Source: Acidobacteriota bacterium
Lineage (GTDB): Bacteria; Acidobacteriota; Blastocatellia; RBC074
Direction of reading: 5' to 3'
DNA length: 64,000 nt
NCBI GenBank assembly: GCA_018268995.1
Contig: JAFDVL010000058.1
Location: 1,178 to 65,177, forward strand
How positions within the stretch are numbered: the stretch's first letter is position 1; each line of letters begins with the position of its first letter. A program made the position numbers and the translations under genes. A model generated the notes under the pieces. It was given only the letters and a program-made list of their open reading frames with translations, was not told the origin of the DNA and ran no database searches. Below are positions 8,045-17,413 of this stretch, one piece after another.

Positions 8045-10399
8045 TTACGGCAACCCGAACGCCAAGATGTTCGACCCCGCCGCTACGGCTACATACTGTT
8101 TGCCGCCTGCCAGATACGTCATCGGAGACGCTTTCCACAGTTCGTTCGTGTGGAAGTACCAGAGCGGCTTGCCCGTCTTTGCATCCACGGCGGCAAAGGC
8201 ACCGCTGTCATCGCCAAAGAAGACTACACCGCCAGCGGTGGACAGCACGCCACCCCAGGAATTGCCGGGGCCGATTTGTGGGGATTGCCAGACGATCTTT
8301 CCAGTTTGCACGTCAATCGCGCGCAAGTATTTCTTTCCGGCTTCGTCCGGGACATCGCGCGTGCCGCCACCATAAAAAGACTTGCCGCGCTCCCACGCTT
8401 CCGGTGATTTGCTGTAGATGACGCATTTTTCGAGTGCCATCACGTAGAAGAGTTTTGTCTCCGGGTTATAAGCCGTAGACATCCAATTCGTCGCGCCTTC
8501 CACTGCCGGACACGTCTTCACGCCTGCGGGTGTTGGTGTGCCGCCACTGACAAGCTGTGGTCGCCCGTCCGTGCCGATGCCGCTGGCCCAAGTCAGTTGC
8601 TCGACGAAGGGTTTGGCCAGCAGCAACTCGCCTGTGATTCGATCCAGCACGTAGAAGAATCCGTTGCGATTGGCTTGCATGAGTGACTGTCGCTGACGGC
8701 CTTTGAATTCGGCGTCAATCAGCATCGGCGTTTGCTGCGCGTCCCAATCGTGCAGGTCGTGCGGTGTGAACTGATAATGCCAGCGCAGCTTGCCGGTTGC
8801 GGGTTCCAGCGCCAGCACCGAATCGGAATAGAGGTTATCGCCTTTGCGCTCGTCGCCGTTGTAGTCGGGGCAGGGATTACCCGTCGTCCAGTACAGCAGA
8901 TTGGCTTGCGGATCGTAGGTTCCCGTGAGCCAAGTTGCGCCGCATCCATGTGGCAGCGCATTGCCTACCCAGGTTTCGGACAATGGCTCACCGGGCGCAG
9001 GAATCGTCCAGAAGCGCCACACACGTTCGCCCGTCGAAGCTTTGTACGCAGCAAGGAATCCCCGCACGCCTTCATCGCCGCCAGAAATGCCGGAGATCAC
9101 CAGATCATTGACGACCAGCGGCGCAGAGGTAGCGCCGTAATGTTCCCGATAATCGGCCATCTCGACGTCCCAAAGTAATTTCCCCGTCAGGCGATGGAGC
9201 GCAATCAAATGCGCGTGATCCGTGACCATAAACACTTTGTCGCCGAGCACCGCTGCACCGCGATTGATTGCGCTTGCGGCATCGCCAACCAAGCCTCTGG
9301 TCAGCGGACGTTGATATTGCCAAAGCTGCCGTCCGCTGCGCGCGTCCAGGGCATACATTCGATTGGCTGCGGTCACGTACATTACCCCGTCTACGACAAC
9401 CGGCGTGCCTTCCAGTCGGCGCGCGTTTGGAACAGAGAACATCCACTTCGGTGCGAGTTGCGCGACATTGCCAGTGTGAATTTGGTTCAGCGGACTGTGG
9501 CGATTCCCGCTGAGCAGGCCGTGATACGTGGGCCAGTCTCCTAACCGAGGCTTGGCGATTTCGGCAAAGGAAATCCCGTCGCGGTTGCCATTCGATGAAG
9601 CGTTGGGGGCAACACCGGATAATCGGCTCAGGAACGCGATGAGATTACGCAGCTCTTCTTCCGTCGCCTTTACTTCCGGCATTAGCGATGTAGTTTCACG
9701 ATTTAGCTCGGCGATTTCGTTTTTGCGCAACAAGTGAAACTTTCCATCCAGACTCTGCAATTGCAAATCGTAATTGCTCTCATTTCTCGCAAAGCCGCGC
9801 AATCGCTGTCCGTTGTGCAACCGCAAGGAAACGAGCCGAAAGCCATTTCGTATCTGTGCGCCAGGACTGCGCAGCGATTGTTCGATTTCCGGTAAGGTTC
9901 GCTCTAACCCAAGCTCAGACAGATCAGGCCCCGTCAGCCCGCCGCGCCCTTGAATCATGTGGCAGGAGAAACAATTGCCTTTGCCAAAGAAGAACGTTTC
10001 GCCAGCCGCAACATTTCCCGCTGCTGCATTTTCTGCGGCGGGTGCAGAGCGGGAACGAAGAAAGGTTATCAATTCCTGTAGCTCTCGCTCCTGCAAGCGA
10101 AACGCAGGCATACCATTTGCCGGGATGCCGTTGCGAATCACTTCGCTCAACTCATTCGCCGTTCGTCGCCGGGCGCGTTGTGTCGAGATGATGTCCGGGC
10201 CGCGCTCTCCGCCTTTGCCATCTGCGCCATGACAATGCGCACAGTGCGACACAAAGAGCTGCTGCCCAGCCTCGCTCCTCGGCAAGGCATTCGCCTGAAG
10301 GGCCTGCGCCCGTGCGCGTCGCGTCTGCAACACAGTCAGGAAAGCACTGGCCAAAATACCCAAGATAAAAAGTGTAAGAAGTGGTTTGTTGTGCCTCAT
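8045..10399 (-). CDS. PQQ-dependent dehydrogenase with N-terminal cytochrome c domains
   Basis: An exported quinoprotein that would oxidise an alcohol, sugar or related substrate and pass electrons to its own c-type hemes. After a membrane-type leader, two heme-binding sites are seen, CAHCH and CFSCH. The rest is an eight-bladed quinoprotein propeller with repeated W-motif segments such as TGKLLWDVEM, TGERVWRFW and TGKIVWQSP, and the FTPHDLHDWDA segment carrying the likely catalytic Asp. The start at 10399 gives a clean leader (RHNKPLLTLFILGILA); an ATG at 10411 and a frame to 10444 are alternatives. It is a paralogue of the gene at 30848-33202. Substrate unknown. Confidence 0.9.
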   Translation of the reverse strand: MRHNKPLLTLFILGILASAFLTVLQTRRARAQALQANALPRSEAGQQLFVSHCAHCHGADGKGGERGPDIISTQRARRRTANELSEVIRNGIPANGMPAFRLQERELQELITFLRSRSAPAAENAAAGNVAAGETFFFGKGNCFSCHMIQGRGGLTGPDLSELGLERTLPEIEQSLRSPGAQIRNGFRLVSLRLHNGQRLRGFARNESNYDLQLQSLDGKFHLLRKNEIAELNRETTSLMPEVKATEEELRNLIAFLSRLSGVAPNASSNGNRDGISFAEIAKPRLGDWPTYHGLLSGNRHSPLNQIHTGNVAQLAPKWMFSVPNARRLEGTPVVVDGVMYVTAANRMYALDARSGRQLWQYQRPLTRGLVGDAASAINRGAAVLGDKVFMVTDHAHLIALHRLTGKLLWDVEMADYREHYGATSAPLVVNDLVISGISGGDEGVRGFLAAYKASTGERVWRFWTIPAPGEPLSETWVGNALPHGCGATWLTGTYDPQANLLYWTTGNPCPDYNGDERKGDNLYSDSVLALEPATGKLRWHYQFTPHDLHDWDAQQTPMLIDAEFKGRQRQSLMQANRNGFFYVLDRITGELLLAKPFVEQLTWASGIGTDGRPQLVSGGTPTPAGVKTCPAVEGATNWMSTAYNPETKLFYVMALEKCVIYSKSPEAWERGKSFYGGGTRDVPDEAGKKYLRAIDVQTGKIVWQSPQIGPGNSWGGVLSTAGGVVFFGDDSGAFAAVDAKTGKPLWYFHTNELWKASPMTYLAGGKQYVAVAAGSNILAFGLP

Positions 10400-10707
10400 C
10401 ACGTCGGTCATTCTCCGTGGAGCGGTGCCGTTTGACAACCCCATCCATTCGATTTGAAATTAGCGATGGACAGGCAAGAAAGAGAAGCTTCCGATATAGT
10501 TTCCGCGCTACTACATCTGTGTCCTCCGGCTGTTGACAGGTGCCAACAATTTGTTTACTTTGACTTGGCACTAACGGTTTGACCATCCACGAAATCATCT
10601 AACTTCCGGGGTCGGTATTTTCTAGCAAGAGAAGCCGCACCTAATCTTCACCTGGGCACGAAGGGCGATTGGTGCAGCACTGGACGCCTATAATAGGAGG
10701 TAACTTC
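10400..10707. promoter_or_regulatory. Divergent intergenic region with a 7-bp inverted repeat
   Basis: The gap between the quinoprotein gene and the PEP-CTERM gene. GTGCCAA at 10540-10546 is repeated inverted as TTGGCAC at 10565-10571 with an 18-base spacer, and a TTGACA lies just upstream at 10533-10538. This could be an operator over a promoter, but no good -10 box follows at the right distance. A strong ribosome site AGGAGG is at 10695-10700. Confidence 0.35.
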
Positions 10708-11253
10708 ATGAAGAATAATTTGCGCTGGTTGAATTTGGTCGCGCTCTTTCTTTTGCCGCTGTTTTATTCGGCAACGTACGCCGATTCGGTGACGTTGGCG
10801 GCTGGCTCAAGCCAAACGCTGTCCTTTGGGGCGGCGGGGGGAGCGTCGGCAACGGTCACCTTTTCGTTGAATGCGGCAGGAACGCAATTGACCATCAATG
10901 CCACCAATCTCTCTCCGCTGGGCAGCGGGATTGATCTGGTACGAATTTCCTTTGTCACGACCAACCCTGGTGCTTTTGTTACCACAGGCGGAGTGCTGTC
11001 AGGCGGCTTTGCTACGCAAGGTTTTTTATCCCCTGGACAAAGCGGCGGCGGCGTCTTATCGCTAAGTCGTGCCGTGCCGGAAGGCTTTATCAATCCCACG
11101 TACATCGTCGTCTTTCGCGTCAACGGTCAGGAAGTAACTGTACAAGCGGCCCCCGTGCCGGAACCCGCTACGCTGGCGTTGGTCGGAATGGGGCTGGCCG
11201 GTGTGGCAGCGCGGCGTTGGCGTAGAAAAGCTCGCCGCGAACTTGCATCGTAA
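10708..11253 (+). CDS. PEP-CTERM sorting-domain protein
   Basis: A 181-residue exported protein. The signal peptide spans about residues 1-26 (NLVALFLLPLFYSATYADS). The middle is rich in Gly, Ser, Thr and Ala and looks like a beta-sandwich. The C-terminus has the VPEPATLALVGMGLAG motif followed by an Arg-rich tail, the PEP-CTERM signal recognised by an exosortase, which removes the tail on the way to the outer surface. The start was set at 10708 because AGGAGG lies 7 bases upstream. Proteins of this type are linked to extracellular polysaccharide. No exosortase gene lies in the window. A clear terminator follows. Confidence 0.88.
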   Translation: MKNNLRWLNLVALFLLPLFYSATYADSVTLAAGSSQTLSFGAAGGASATVTFSLNAAGTQLTINATNLSPLGSGIDLVRISFVTTNPGAFVTTGGVLSGGFATQGFLSPGQSGGGVLSLSRAVPEGFINPTYIVVFRVNGQEVTVQAAPVPEPATLALVGMGLAGVAARRWRRKARRELAS

Positions 11254-11289
11254 GTTGTGCAACGACTTTTCTGAGAACAAAAAAGAGAC

Positions 11290-11331
11290 GGCCCTTCGTG
11301 ATTGCAGACATTCACGAAGGGCCATCCCTTT
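11290..11331 (+). terminator. Rho-independent terminator after the PEP-CTERM gene
   Basis: A perfect 12-bp stem (11290-11301 and 11312-11323) with a 10-base loop is followed by a T-rich tract at 11327-11334. It lies between convergent genes and, with A residues on the other side, may also serve the DUF1501 gene on the minus strand. Confidence 0.85.
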
Positions 11332-11349
11332 TTTATGTGGCGACACGCG

Positions 11350-12807
11350 TTACGCCAACATCTTTTTCACCACCACACCATGCACATCCGTCAGGCGAAA
11401 ATCGCGGCCTTGAAAACGGAAGGTCAATTTCTCGTGATCAAAACCAAGCAAGTGCATTAAGGTTGCGTGTAAATCATGCACATGAACGCGATCTTCGATC
11501 ACATTGAAACCGAATTCATCTGTCATGCCCATCGTCATTCCTGGCTTGACGCCACCGCCTGCCGCCCACATCGTGAACGCTTTGTTGTGGTGATCGCGGC
11601 CCAGGCTGCGCTGGGCATCCGGGTTACTTTCGACCATGGGCGTGCGTCCGAATTCTCCGCCCCAAATGACAAGCGTGTCATTGAGCAGTCCGCGTTGCTT
11701 CAAATCCATAATCAACGCGGCATTCGCCTGATCGGTATTCTTGCATTGTCCAAGCACACCTTTTTTGACTTCGCTGTGATGATCCCAGGCTTCGTGATTG
11801 AGCTGGACGAATCGCACACCGCGTTCGATCAAGCGTCGGGCAAGCAGACAATTGTTTGCATATGAGGCTTTGCCCGGTTCTGCGCCATACATTGCCAAAG
11901 TTTCTTTCGACTCTTTGCTGATGTCCATCAGTTCCGGCGCGCTGGATTGCATTCGGTAGGCCATCTCAAACGAATTGATGCGTGTCGCGATTTCAGGATC
12001 ACCGGTCAATTCCAAATGATGTTGATTCAGATTCTTGAGCGTGTCGAGCGATTGCCGCTGCATTTCCGGCGTGATGCCGCGCGGGTTTGAGAGCGACAAA
12101 ATCGGATCGCCGCTGCGCCGAAATGTGACGCCTTGATAATAGGTCGGCAAAAAGCCGCAGCCCCAGTTTGCCGCGCCCCCGCTCGTACCGCCACCAGATG
12201 AAAGCACAACGAACGCGGGCAAGTCCTGTGTCTCACATCCCAGGCCGTATGTGACCCAGGCACCAAAGCTCGGTCGTCCGAATTGAATCGAACCCGTCTG
12301 CATGAACACCTGTCCCGGCGCGTGATTGATTGCATCCGTAACCATTCCGCGCAGGATCGCAATGTCGTCCGCGACTTTTGGCAAATGAACTAAAGCTTCA
12401 GACATTTCCGCACCCGACTGACCGTGCTTGGCGAATTTGAATTCTGAAGCGTAGAGCCCTGCATCCGGGCGAATGAAGGCATAATTGATTCCTTTGACAA
12501 ACTCCTGCGGCACGGGCTTGCCATTGTATTTTTCCAGGCTCGGCTTGTAATCAAACATGTCGAGCTGCGATGGCCCGCCAGAGTTGAAGAGATAAATCAC
12601 GCGCTTCGCCTTCGGGGCAAAATGCGGCGTTTTAGGAGCAAGCGGATTCTTCGATTGCAGAGTTTGGGCTTGCGAACTGGCAGAAGCCTTGTCATTAAGC
12701 AAAGACGCCAACGCAATTGAGCCTAAGCCGACGCCGCATTCTTTGAAGAAGTGGCGACGCGTGACCAGGGTTTTGAATTCGTGATTGATTTCTTCTCTGT
12801 AATTCAT
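11350..12807 (-). CDS. DUF1501 protein with Tat signal
   Basis: A 485-residue exported protein of the DUF1501 family, distantly related to sulfatases and phosphatases. The leader has TRRHFFKECGVGLGSIALASLL, cut here to its key part: twin Arg then a hydrophobic run. Family features include VIYLFNSGGPSQLDMFD near residue 70, FGRTPMVE near 410 and the late GRDHHNKAFTMWAAGGGVK. In Planctomycetes and Acidobacteriota these proteins usually travel with PSD1 or DUF1800 proteins and are thought to act in polymer breakdown, but no reaction is proven. Here the neighbours are a small unknown protein (4-bp overlap) and an AraD1-like enzyme, so its usual large partner is missing locally. Confidence 0.9.
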   Translation of the reverse strand: MNYREEINHEFKTLVTRRHFFKECGVGLGSIALASLLNDKASASSQAQTLQSKNPLAPKTPHFAPKAKRVIYLFNSGGPSQLDMFDYKPSLEKYNGKPVPQEFVKGINYAFIRPDAGLYASEFKFAKHGQSGAEMSEALVHLPKVADDIAILRGMVTDAINHAPGQVFMQTGSIQFGRPSFGAWVTYGLGCETQDLPAFVVLSSGGGTSGGAANWGCGFLPTYYQGVTFRRSGDPILSLSNPRGITPEMQRQSLDTLKNLNQHHLELTGDPEIATRINSFEMAYRMQSSAPELMDISKESKETLAMYGAEPGKASYANNCLLARRLIERGVRFVQLNHEAWDHHSEVKKGVLGQCKNTDQANAALIMDLKQRGLLNDTLVIWGGEFGRTPMVESNPDAQRSLGRDHHNKAFTMWAAGGGVKPGMTMGMTDEFGFNVIEDRVHVHDLHATLMHLLGFDHEKLTFRFQGRDFRLTDVHGVVVKKMLA

Positions 12808-13037
12808 AATTTTGTTCTCGCTAAATTGCTGAAACCTGAAACCAAAAGCACACCGTTGCCCACCTTTTGCACTAACTCCTCAATCAGCTTTTGCTCCACT
12901 AGCGTCAAAGTGTTTTCATCAACCCAGCGCCAGTTTGCTTCATATAGGGACAAAGCCTCTTCTTCAGACACAACACTTTCTTTGCGCCGATTCCAGGCGA
13001 TCAAACTAAGTTGTGGATAATCTGAAAGCTTTATCAC
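12804..13037 (-). CDS. Small conserved-looking protein of unknown function
   Basis: About 77 residues reading IKLSDYPQLSLIAWNRR, EEALSLYEANWRWVD and ELVQKVGNG. The spacing of hydrophobic and aromatic residues looks like a real compact domain, and the gene overlaps the DUF1501 start by four bases (ATGA), which favours translation. I chose the GTG at 13037, which avoids overlap with the upstream gene; an ATG at 13073 adds 12 residues and overlaps that gene by 29 bp. I do not recognise a function. Confidence 0.6.
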   Translation of the reverse strand: MIKLSDYPQLSLIAWNRRKESVVSEEEALSLYEANWRWVDENTLTLVEQKLIEELVQKVGNGVLLVSGFSNLARTKL

Positions 13038-13044
13038 TGGCTCA

Positions 13045-14046
13045 TTATAACGCCTTGACTTGAACGAGTGCATCTTCTTTGGCGCTTCCAGCCAACGGAT
13101 TGCGCAAGGCTCGCCCAAATACTGAGGCGGAAATCTCAAACACGTCGCCCGGTTCCGCCACAAAACCGCTCAGGCAACTCAAGACCGCCGCGCCAAAGTA
13201 GTGAACATGCACATCGCCGGGTCTTCTAAAATTGGGATACTTGAAGTGGTGATGCTCCAGGTTTGCAAGCGTGTGCGACATGTTCGCTTCGCCGCTCAGC
13301 CAATCGCTTGACCAGACGGTTTCGTGATTGCGAATGATTCGCGCGCTGCCTTCAATTTGATCCGGCAATTCGCCAATCAATAATTCCGGCCCGAACGAAC
13401 ACTGACGCAATTTGGAATGGGCAAGGTAGAGATAGTTTTGCCGTTCCAGTTTGTGATCCGAATATTCGTTGCCGAGCGCAAATCCGACTCGCAACGGTTC
13501 GCCGGTATCGCTGATCACATACAATCCAACGACTTCGGATTCTTCGCCGCCGTCTTCAGCATACGCGGGCAATTCGATTGGCTGTTCCGGCGCAACAATG
13601 CAACTGCCATCGCCTTTGTAAAACCACTCCGGCGCAACGCCGAGTTGTCCGTCAGCAGGTTTTCCGCCCTCCAAGCCGAGCTTGAACATCTTCATGGAAT
13701 CGCTCAGGTTGTTGGAGTCAGCCGTCAGCTTGGCATGCATTGCATCGCGGGATTGCGCGCTGCCCAGATGCGTCAAACCTGTTCCGGTAACAAGGCAGTG
13801 CGCAGGATCGGGATGATCTAATGGCGGCAACAATCGTTTGGATTGAATCAATTCATCGTAGCTTACGATTTCTCCGCTTGGCTGAGCAGTTACAAATTCA
13901 GCGAGGGAGTTGCCTGCACGATCAGACGCCAGGGCAAGTTCGTAGACGCTTGTGTGGCGAGTAATTGCCGTCACGGATTGATGATCGGGACTCACGATAC
14001 CGACGCGCCGATTGTTTTGCGCATCCAGAAATTGGATCAGATTCAT
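13045..14046 (-). CDS. AraD1/GguC-family protein (fumarylacetoacetase-like fold)
   Basis: A 333-residue protein related to the FAH superfamily, in which members hydrolyse, decarboxylate or hydrate 2-keto acids with a bound metal. Recognisable parts are HCLVTGTGLTHLGSAQSRDAMH, shortened here to its TGTGLTHLGSA core, the acidic EESEVVGLYVI segment and FALGNEYSDH, which fit metal-binding positions. AraD1 and GguC proteins occur in sugar-acid operons such as L-arabonate breakdown, so dehydration of a 2-keto-3-deoxy sugar acid is plausible. The ATG at 14046 has an AGGAG about 11 bases upstream and gives the family N-terminus NLIQFLDAQ. It leads an operon with the small protein and DUF1501. Confidence 0.78.
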   Translation of the reverse strand: MNLIQFLDAQNNRRVGIVSPDHQSVTAITRHTSVYELALASDRAGNSLAEFVTAQPSGEIVSYDELIQSKRLLPPLDHPDPAHCLVTGTGLTHLGSAQSRDAMHAKLTADSNNLSDSMKMFKLGLEGGKPADGQLGVAPEWFYKGDGSCIVAPEQPIELPAYAEDGGEESEVVGLYVISDTGEPLRVGFALGNEYSDHKLERQNYLYLAHSKLRQCSFGPELLIGELPDQIEGSARIIRNHETVWSSDWLSGEANMSHTLANLEHHHFKYPNFRRPGDVHVHYFGAAVLSCLSGFVAEPGDVFEISASVFGRALRNPLAGSAKEDALVQVKAL

Positions 14047-14151
14047 TGCGGTATTTGCTCCTGTAGAAACCGCCGTCATCATCTCACATCTTCTCTGGTT
14101 TGTCAGATTACGCGTTCATTGCCTCGAACTATTTTGCGAGCTTTTTTCAGG

Positions 14152-17100
14152 CTATTTCACGATGCCAAGGGGAAAGTCATTGCCGAATCCAAAGCTGGCA
14201 GGATACTGCGGTTGTCCACGATATTTGGCAGTCAATTGCGGCACGATGTCTTGCAGGTACGCATCAACTTCTTTGACCGTAATTTTGCGATCATTTCCCT
14301 TGTCTGCTTTGCCGCTGAGCGCTTGCAGCAAGGCGTAGGTAAATGTGCCGTGGCCCAATTGATCGAATTCCGAAGCGAATTGCTCGCTGCCAGTAGCGGT
14401 CAACCAATGCGTGCCCGTCGAGCGCGCGAGTTGTGCAATCGCTTTCTCTTCGGCTGCGCCACGTAAGGCGACGACGTTATTCAAGGCAGCGGCGGATTGG
14501 CAGGCGTCGAGGATGAACAATTGTTTTTGCGCTTTGATCTCGCGCGAATATTGCTGCAACAATCCGGCGGATACGCCTTTTTGTGCCATGACATCATCTG
14601 CGCCGTACATCTGCGTCACGTCGTGCGGAACCAGATGAAACACATTTTTCTCGGTCATCATCCCGTGTCCCGCGTAGTAAAAAATAAACACGTCCTGCGG
14701 ATTCGCCAGCAGCTTGATCTTTTCCAATGCCGCCACAACCCCGGCCCGCGTGGCCTTGTCATCATTGACGTAGGCGGAATTCACGCTGGCGTACAGTCCA
14801 ACGCTTGCCGCTTCGACTGCCGCTTTGAATGCAGTCGCATCCGCCGTGGCATAGTTCAAATTGTAGCGAGAATTTTTGTATTGATTGATGCCGACAACCA
14901 GCAAATGCAGGGTCGAGGTATTCGGCGGCGCGACCTTGGCAACAGGTGTTTTGTTCGCCACGATAATTTCATCCGGGCGACTTTCGGTGCGTTGCGAATT
15001 GAGCGCGACGGCGCGGAAATGATTGTCGCCGGGCATCAACTGAATCTCGTAAGTCTGTGTTTTTTGCGAAGCTGGCACATCATCTACGACAGATAAGTTG
15101 CGCGTGCCGCTCCCGACCAGTTTGCCGTTTTGAAAGAGACGAATTTCAGTGACTTTGTCGTTCGCGCAAGAGGCTTCGATGGTCAGCGTGATTTTATCCG
15201 TGGTTGAGTTGAAGCGGCGAATCGTCGTGACATCATCTTCGACGGTCAGATTGCGCAGCCCGCCCGGCGGATTGATCTTCACAATCGGCGGCGCTTTCAA
15301 TTTTCGGATGTCGTCATCTACACCGTTTGGCGCGGGCTGCGCTTCGCCTTGCAACAGACGCGGCAGCAGGTTTGGCGTGTAGAATTTTTCGTACAGTGCT
15401 GCCAACGCAATCGTCTGCGTGCCATTCACAAAATACAATTGCTCGATGCCGCCGGGCGAGCCATCAAAGCGTCCGTCCGGCGTCGCCACGACCCAATCGT
15501 TCGAGCCTTTGAAGCTGAAAAGCTGTGCCAGCGACGTTGATGAATTGAGATTCCAAACGCGCGTGCTGTTGTCAAAACTGGTCGTCACGAAATGTTTGCC
15601 ATCCGGCAGCATCGCCAACGCTCGCACAAAGTTCGTATGCCCGGCAAAGCGCCGCACGATTTCAAACTTCTCGAAATCCACCAGCATGACGTTGCTATCT
15701 TCCGTCATTAGCTTAATCAACGCCCGCTTGCCATCCGGCAGCCAATAGAATGATGACAAGGAAACGCGCGTCGGCAGTGGGATGGAACGTTGCGGCTGAA
15801 AGTTCTGATCGAAGACGTTGATGCGACTGTCACCATCCACAACCAATCGTCCATCCGGCAAAAACGAAACGCCGCGTGCCATCTTGACCGTCAGCGTTTT
15901 GAGCTCGCGTCCATCAGCACTGCGAAACACTTTGACTTCATTGCGCTCGACCATTGTCAAGGCAAAGGCTTGTCCGTCTTGCGAAAACGCGGCCAAATAT
16001 AACTCTTCATTATTCCACGGATTAAATTCTCGGATCGTTGTTCCGCGTGCGAGGTCGTGCAAAACGACTTTGCCGCTGCGATCCCACATCAGCATCGTTT
16101 TGCCATTGGGCGCGACAACAAAGTCAGGAGAATAGGAAATCTTTTGGACGCCCGACAGCTTTTGTTTGCTGAAGTCATTCAAGTTCAGAAGCTCAAACGC
16201 ACCATCCGTGAGCATCACCGCCGTGTTTGCCGATGCGTTCACGAACGGACTCAGGCCAATCGGATTCAGCGTGCGCGACAACTTGCCAGCGGTGAAATCC
16301 CAGAGGCGCGAAGGTTTTTCGATCTGCCCCATCAGAACCTGATTTTTGCCGGGCAAGGCCGCCAACTCCGGCGTTCTGTCCACACGCGCACGGAACCGTT
16401 GCAAGACATCGCCCTGCGGATAATTGAGCAACACAGCTTCGCTGTCTTCGCCTGTGAAAAGAATTCGATTCGGCGCAACGACACGCAATCGGTAAAGGCT
16501 TTTTTGTGGCCTGTAGACGGTTCGCAAAATCGCACCTGTCGTCGCGTCCAATTCTGTGATGCCCGCTTTTTCCTGCGCCGCCAGAATCTTCTTGCCATCG
16601 GCAGTGAAAGCAACCGAGTTCGTGTTGAGCGGAACTGTCCACAACATTTTCTGCTGCGAAATCGAATAGCAAATTAATCGGCGCTGTCTGTCGCTCACCA
16701 CCAGCCGATCTTCCTCCGGCGAAAATGCGCCCGCCCACAAGCCATCAGATGAACCAGGGAACGAAAGAATCGGGAGCAATTCGCGCTGCGTCGCATTCGG
16801 ATCAAAGCGCCAGATGTCTACCGTGTTGCGCGATCCGGCAATTGCAATGTATTTGAAGCCGGACGAGACCGTGAGAAAGCTGATGCTGGTGTTCGGCTTG
16901 TCTGTGATTTTCTGCTTGAGCAGAATCGGCAAGCGCAGGCTGTTTATCGGCGCAACGTACGCATCGCCTTTGTAGGTTGAATACGCGAAGTATTTTCCGT
17001 CGCTCGAAAAGATAATTTCGTTTTGTGGCGCGACGAACTTTTCGGCTCGTGGTTGCAGTGTGGGCAAATCGTAAATGCGCCGGTCGTAGGTTCCATCCAC

Positions 17101-17373
17101 TGGCCCAACAAACGACTTTCCATCCGGCAGAAAAAACAGCCCGGCGTTTAGACTCTTCGATGTCCAGGTGCGCAACTGCCGCCCGGTTTCGACATCCCAC
17201 AAAATCGCGTGTTGCAAATCCCACGTCGCGGCATATTTGCCATCCGGCGACAGCATCGCATCATTTGGCGTGTCGCCGTGCCCAGTCGGCACAACCAAAC
17301 TTAAGCCCTGCCCCAGACAAGGAAGAGAGCACAGGCAAACGACAAGGAACAAAGTGACCGTCAGGTTTTTCAT
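14152..17373 (-). CDS. Exported beta-propeller caspase (metacaspase-like), copy 2
   Basis: A 1073-residue protein with a signal peptide (about 1-21), then roughly 650 residues of WD40-like repeats (LSPDGKYAATWDL, FSSDGKYFAYS, MLPDGKHFVTTSFDNSTRVWNL), a beta-sandwich region with the NLSVVDD and SQRTESRPDEI motifs, and a C-terminal peptidase C14 domain from about residue 820. His903 in FYYAGHG and Cys958 in ILDACQS form the caspase dyad, so the protease should be active. Export places it in the periplasm or outside. It lies 40 bp after a close paralogue; the last 250 residues are nearly alike in both, the propellers much less. The target is unknown. Confidence 0.88.
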   Translation of the reverse strand: MKNLTVTLFLVVCLCSLPCLGQGLSLVVPTGHGDTPNDAMLSPDGKYAATWDLQHAILWDVETGRQLRTWTSKSLNAGLFFLPDGKSFVGPVDGTYDRRIYDLPTLQPRAEKFVAPQNEIIFSSDGKYFAYSTYKGDAYVAPINSLRLPILLKQKITDKPNTSISFLTVSSGFKYIAIAGSRNTVDIWRFDPNATQRELLPILSFPGSSDGLWAGAFSPEEDRLVVSDRQRRLICYSISQQKMLWTVPLNTNSVAFTADGKKILAAQEKAGITELDATTGAILRTVYRPQKSLYRLRVVAPNRILFTGEDSEAVLLNYPQGDVLQRFRARVDRTPELAALPGKNQVLMGQIEKPSRLWDFTAGKLSRTLNPIGLSPFVNASANTAVMLTDGAFELLNLNDFSKQKLSGVQKISYSPDFVVAPNGKTMLMWDRSGKVVLHDLARGTTIREFNPWNNEELYLAAFSQDGQAFALTMVERNEVKVFRSADGRELKTLTVKMARGVSFLPDGRLVVDGDSRINVFDQNFQPQRSIPLPTRVSLSSFYWLPDGKRALIKLMTEDSNVMLVDFEKFEIVRRFAGHTNFVRALAMLPDGKHFVTTSFDNSTRVWNLNSSTSLAQLFSFKGSNDWVVATPDGRFDGSPGGIEQLYFVNGTQTIALAALYEKFYTPNLLPRLLQGEAQPAPNGVDDDIRKLKAPPIVKINPPGGLRNLTVEDDVTTIRRFNSTTDKITLTIEASCANDKVTEIRLFQNGKLVGSGTRNLSVVDDVPASQKTQTYEIQLMPGDNHFRAVALNSQRTESRPDEIIVANKTPVAKVAPPNTSTLHLLVVGINQYKNSRYNLNYATADATAFKAAVEAASVGLYASVNSAYVNDDKATRAGVVAALEKIKLLANPQDVFIFYYAGHGMMTEKNVFHLVPHDVTQMYGADDVMAQKGVSAGLLQQYSREIKAQKQLFILDACQSAAALNNVVALRGAAEEKAIAQLARSTGTHWLTATGSEQFASEFDQLGHGTFTYALLQALSGKADKGNDRKITVKEVDAYLQDIVPQLTAKYRGQPQYPASFGFGNDFPLGIVK

Positions 17374-17413
17374 AGCAATGATGTTCGTTGGAGGCGCGCA
17401 ATTGGCAAGGGGG

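Noticed and set aside
10689..10694. TATAAT as -10 box of the PEP-CTERM gene
   Set aside because: It touches the ribosome site, so a transcript from it would start inside or after AGGAGG.
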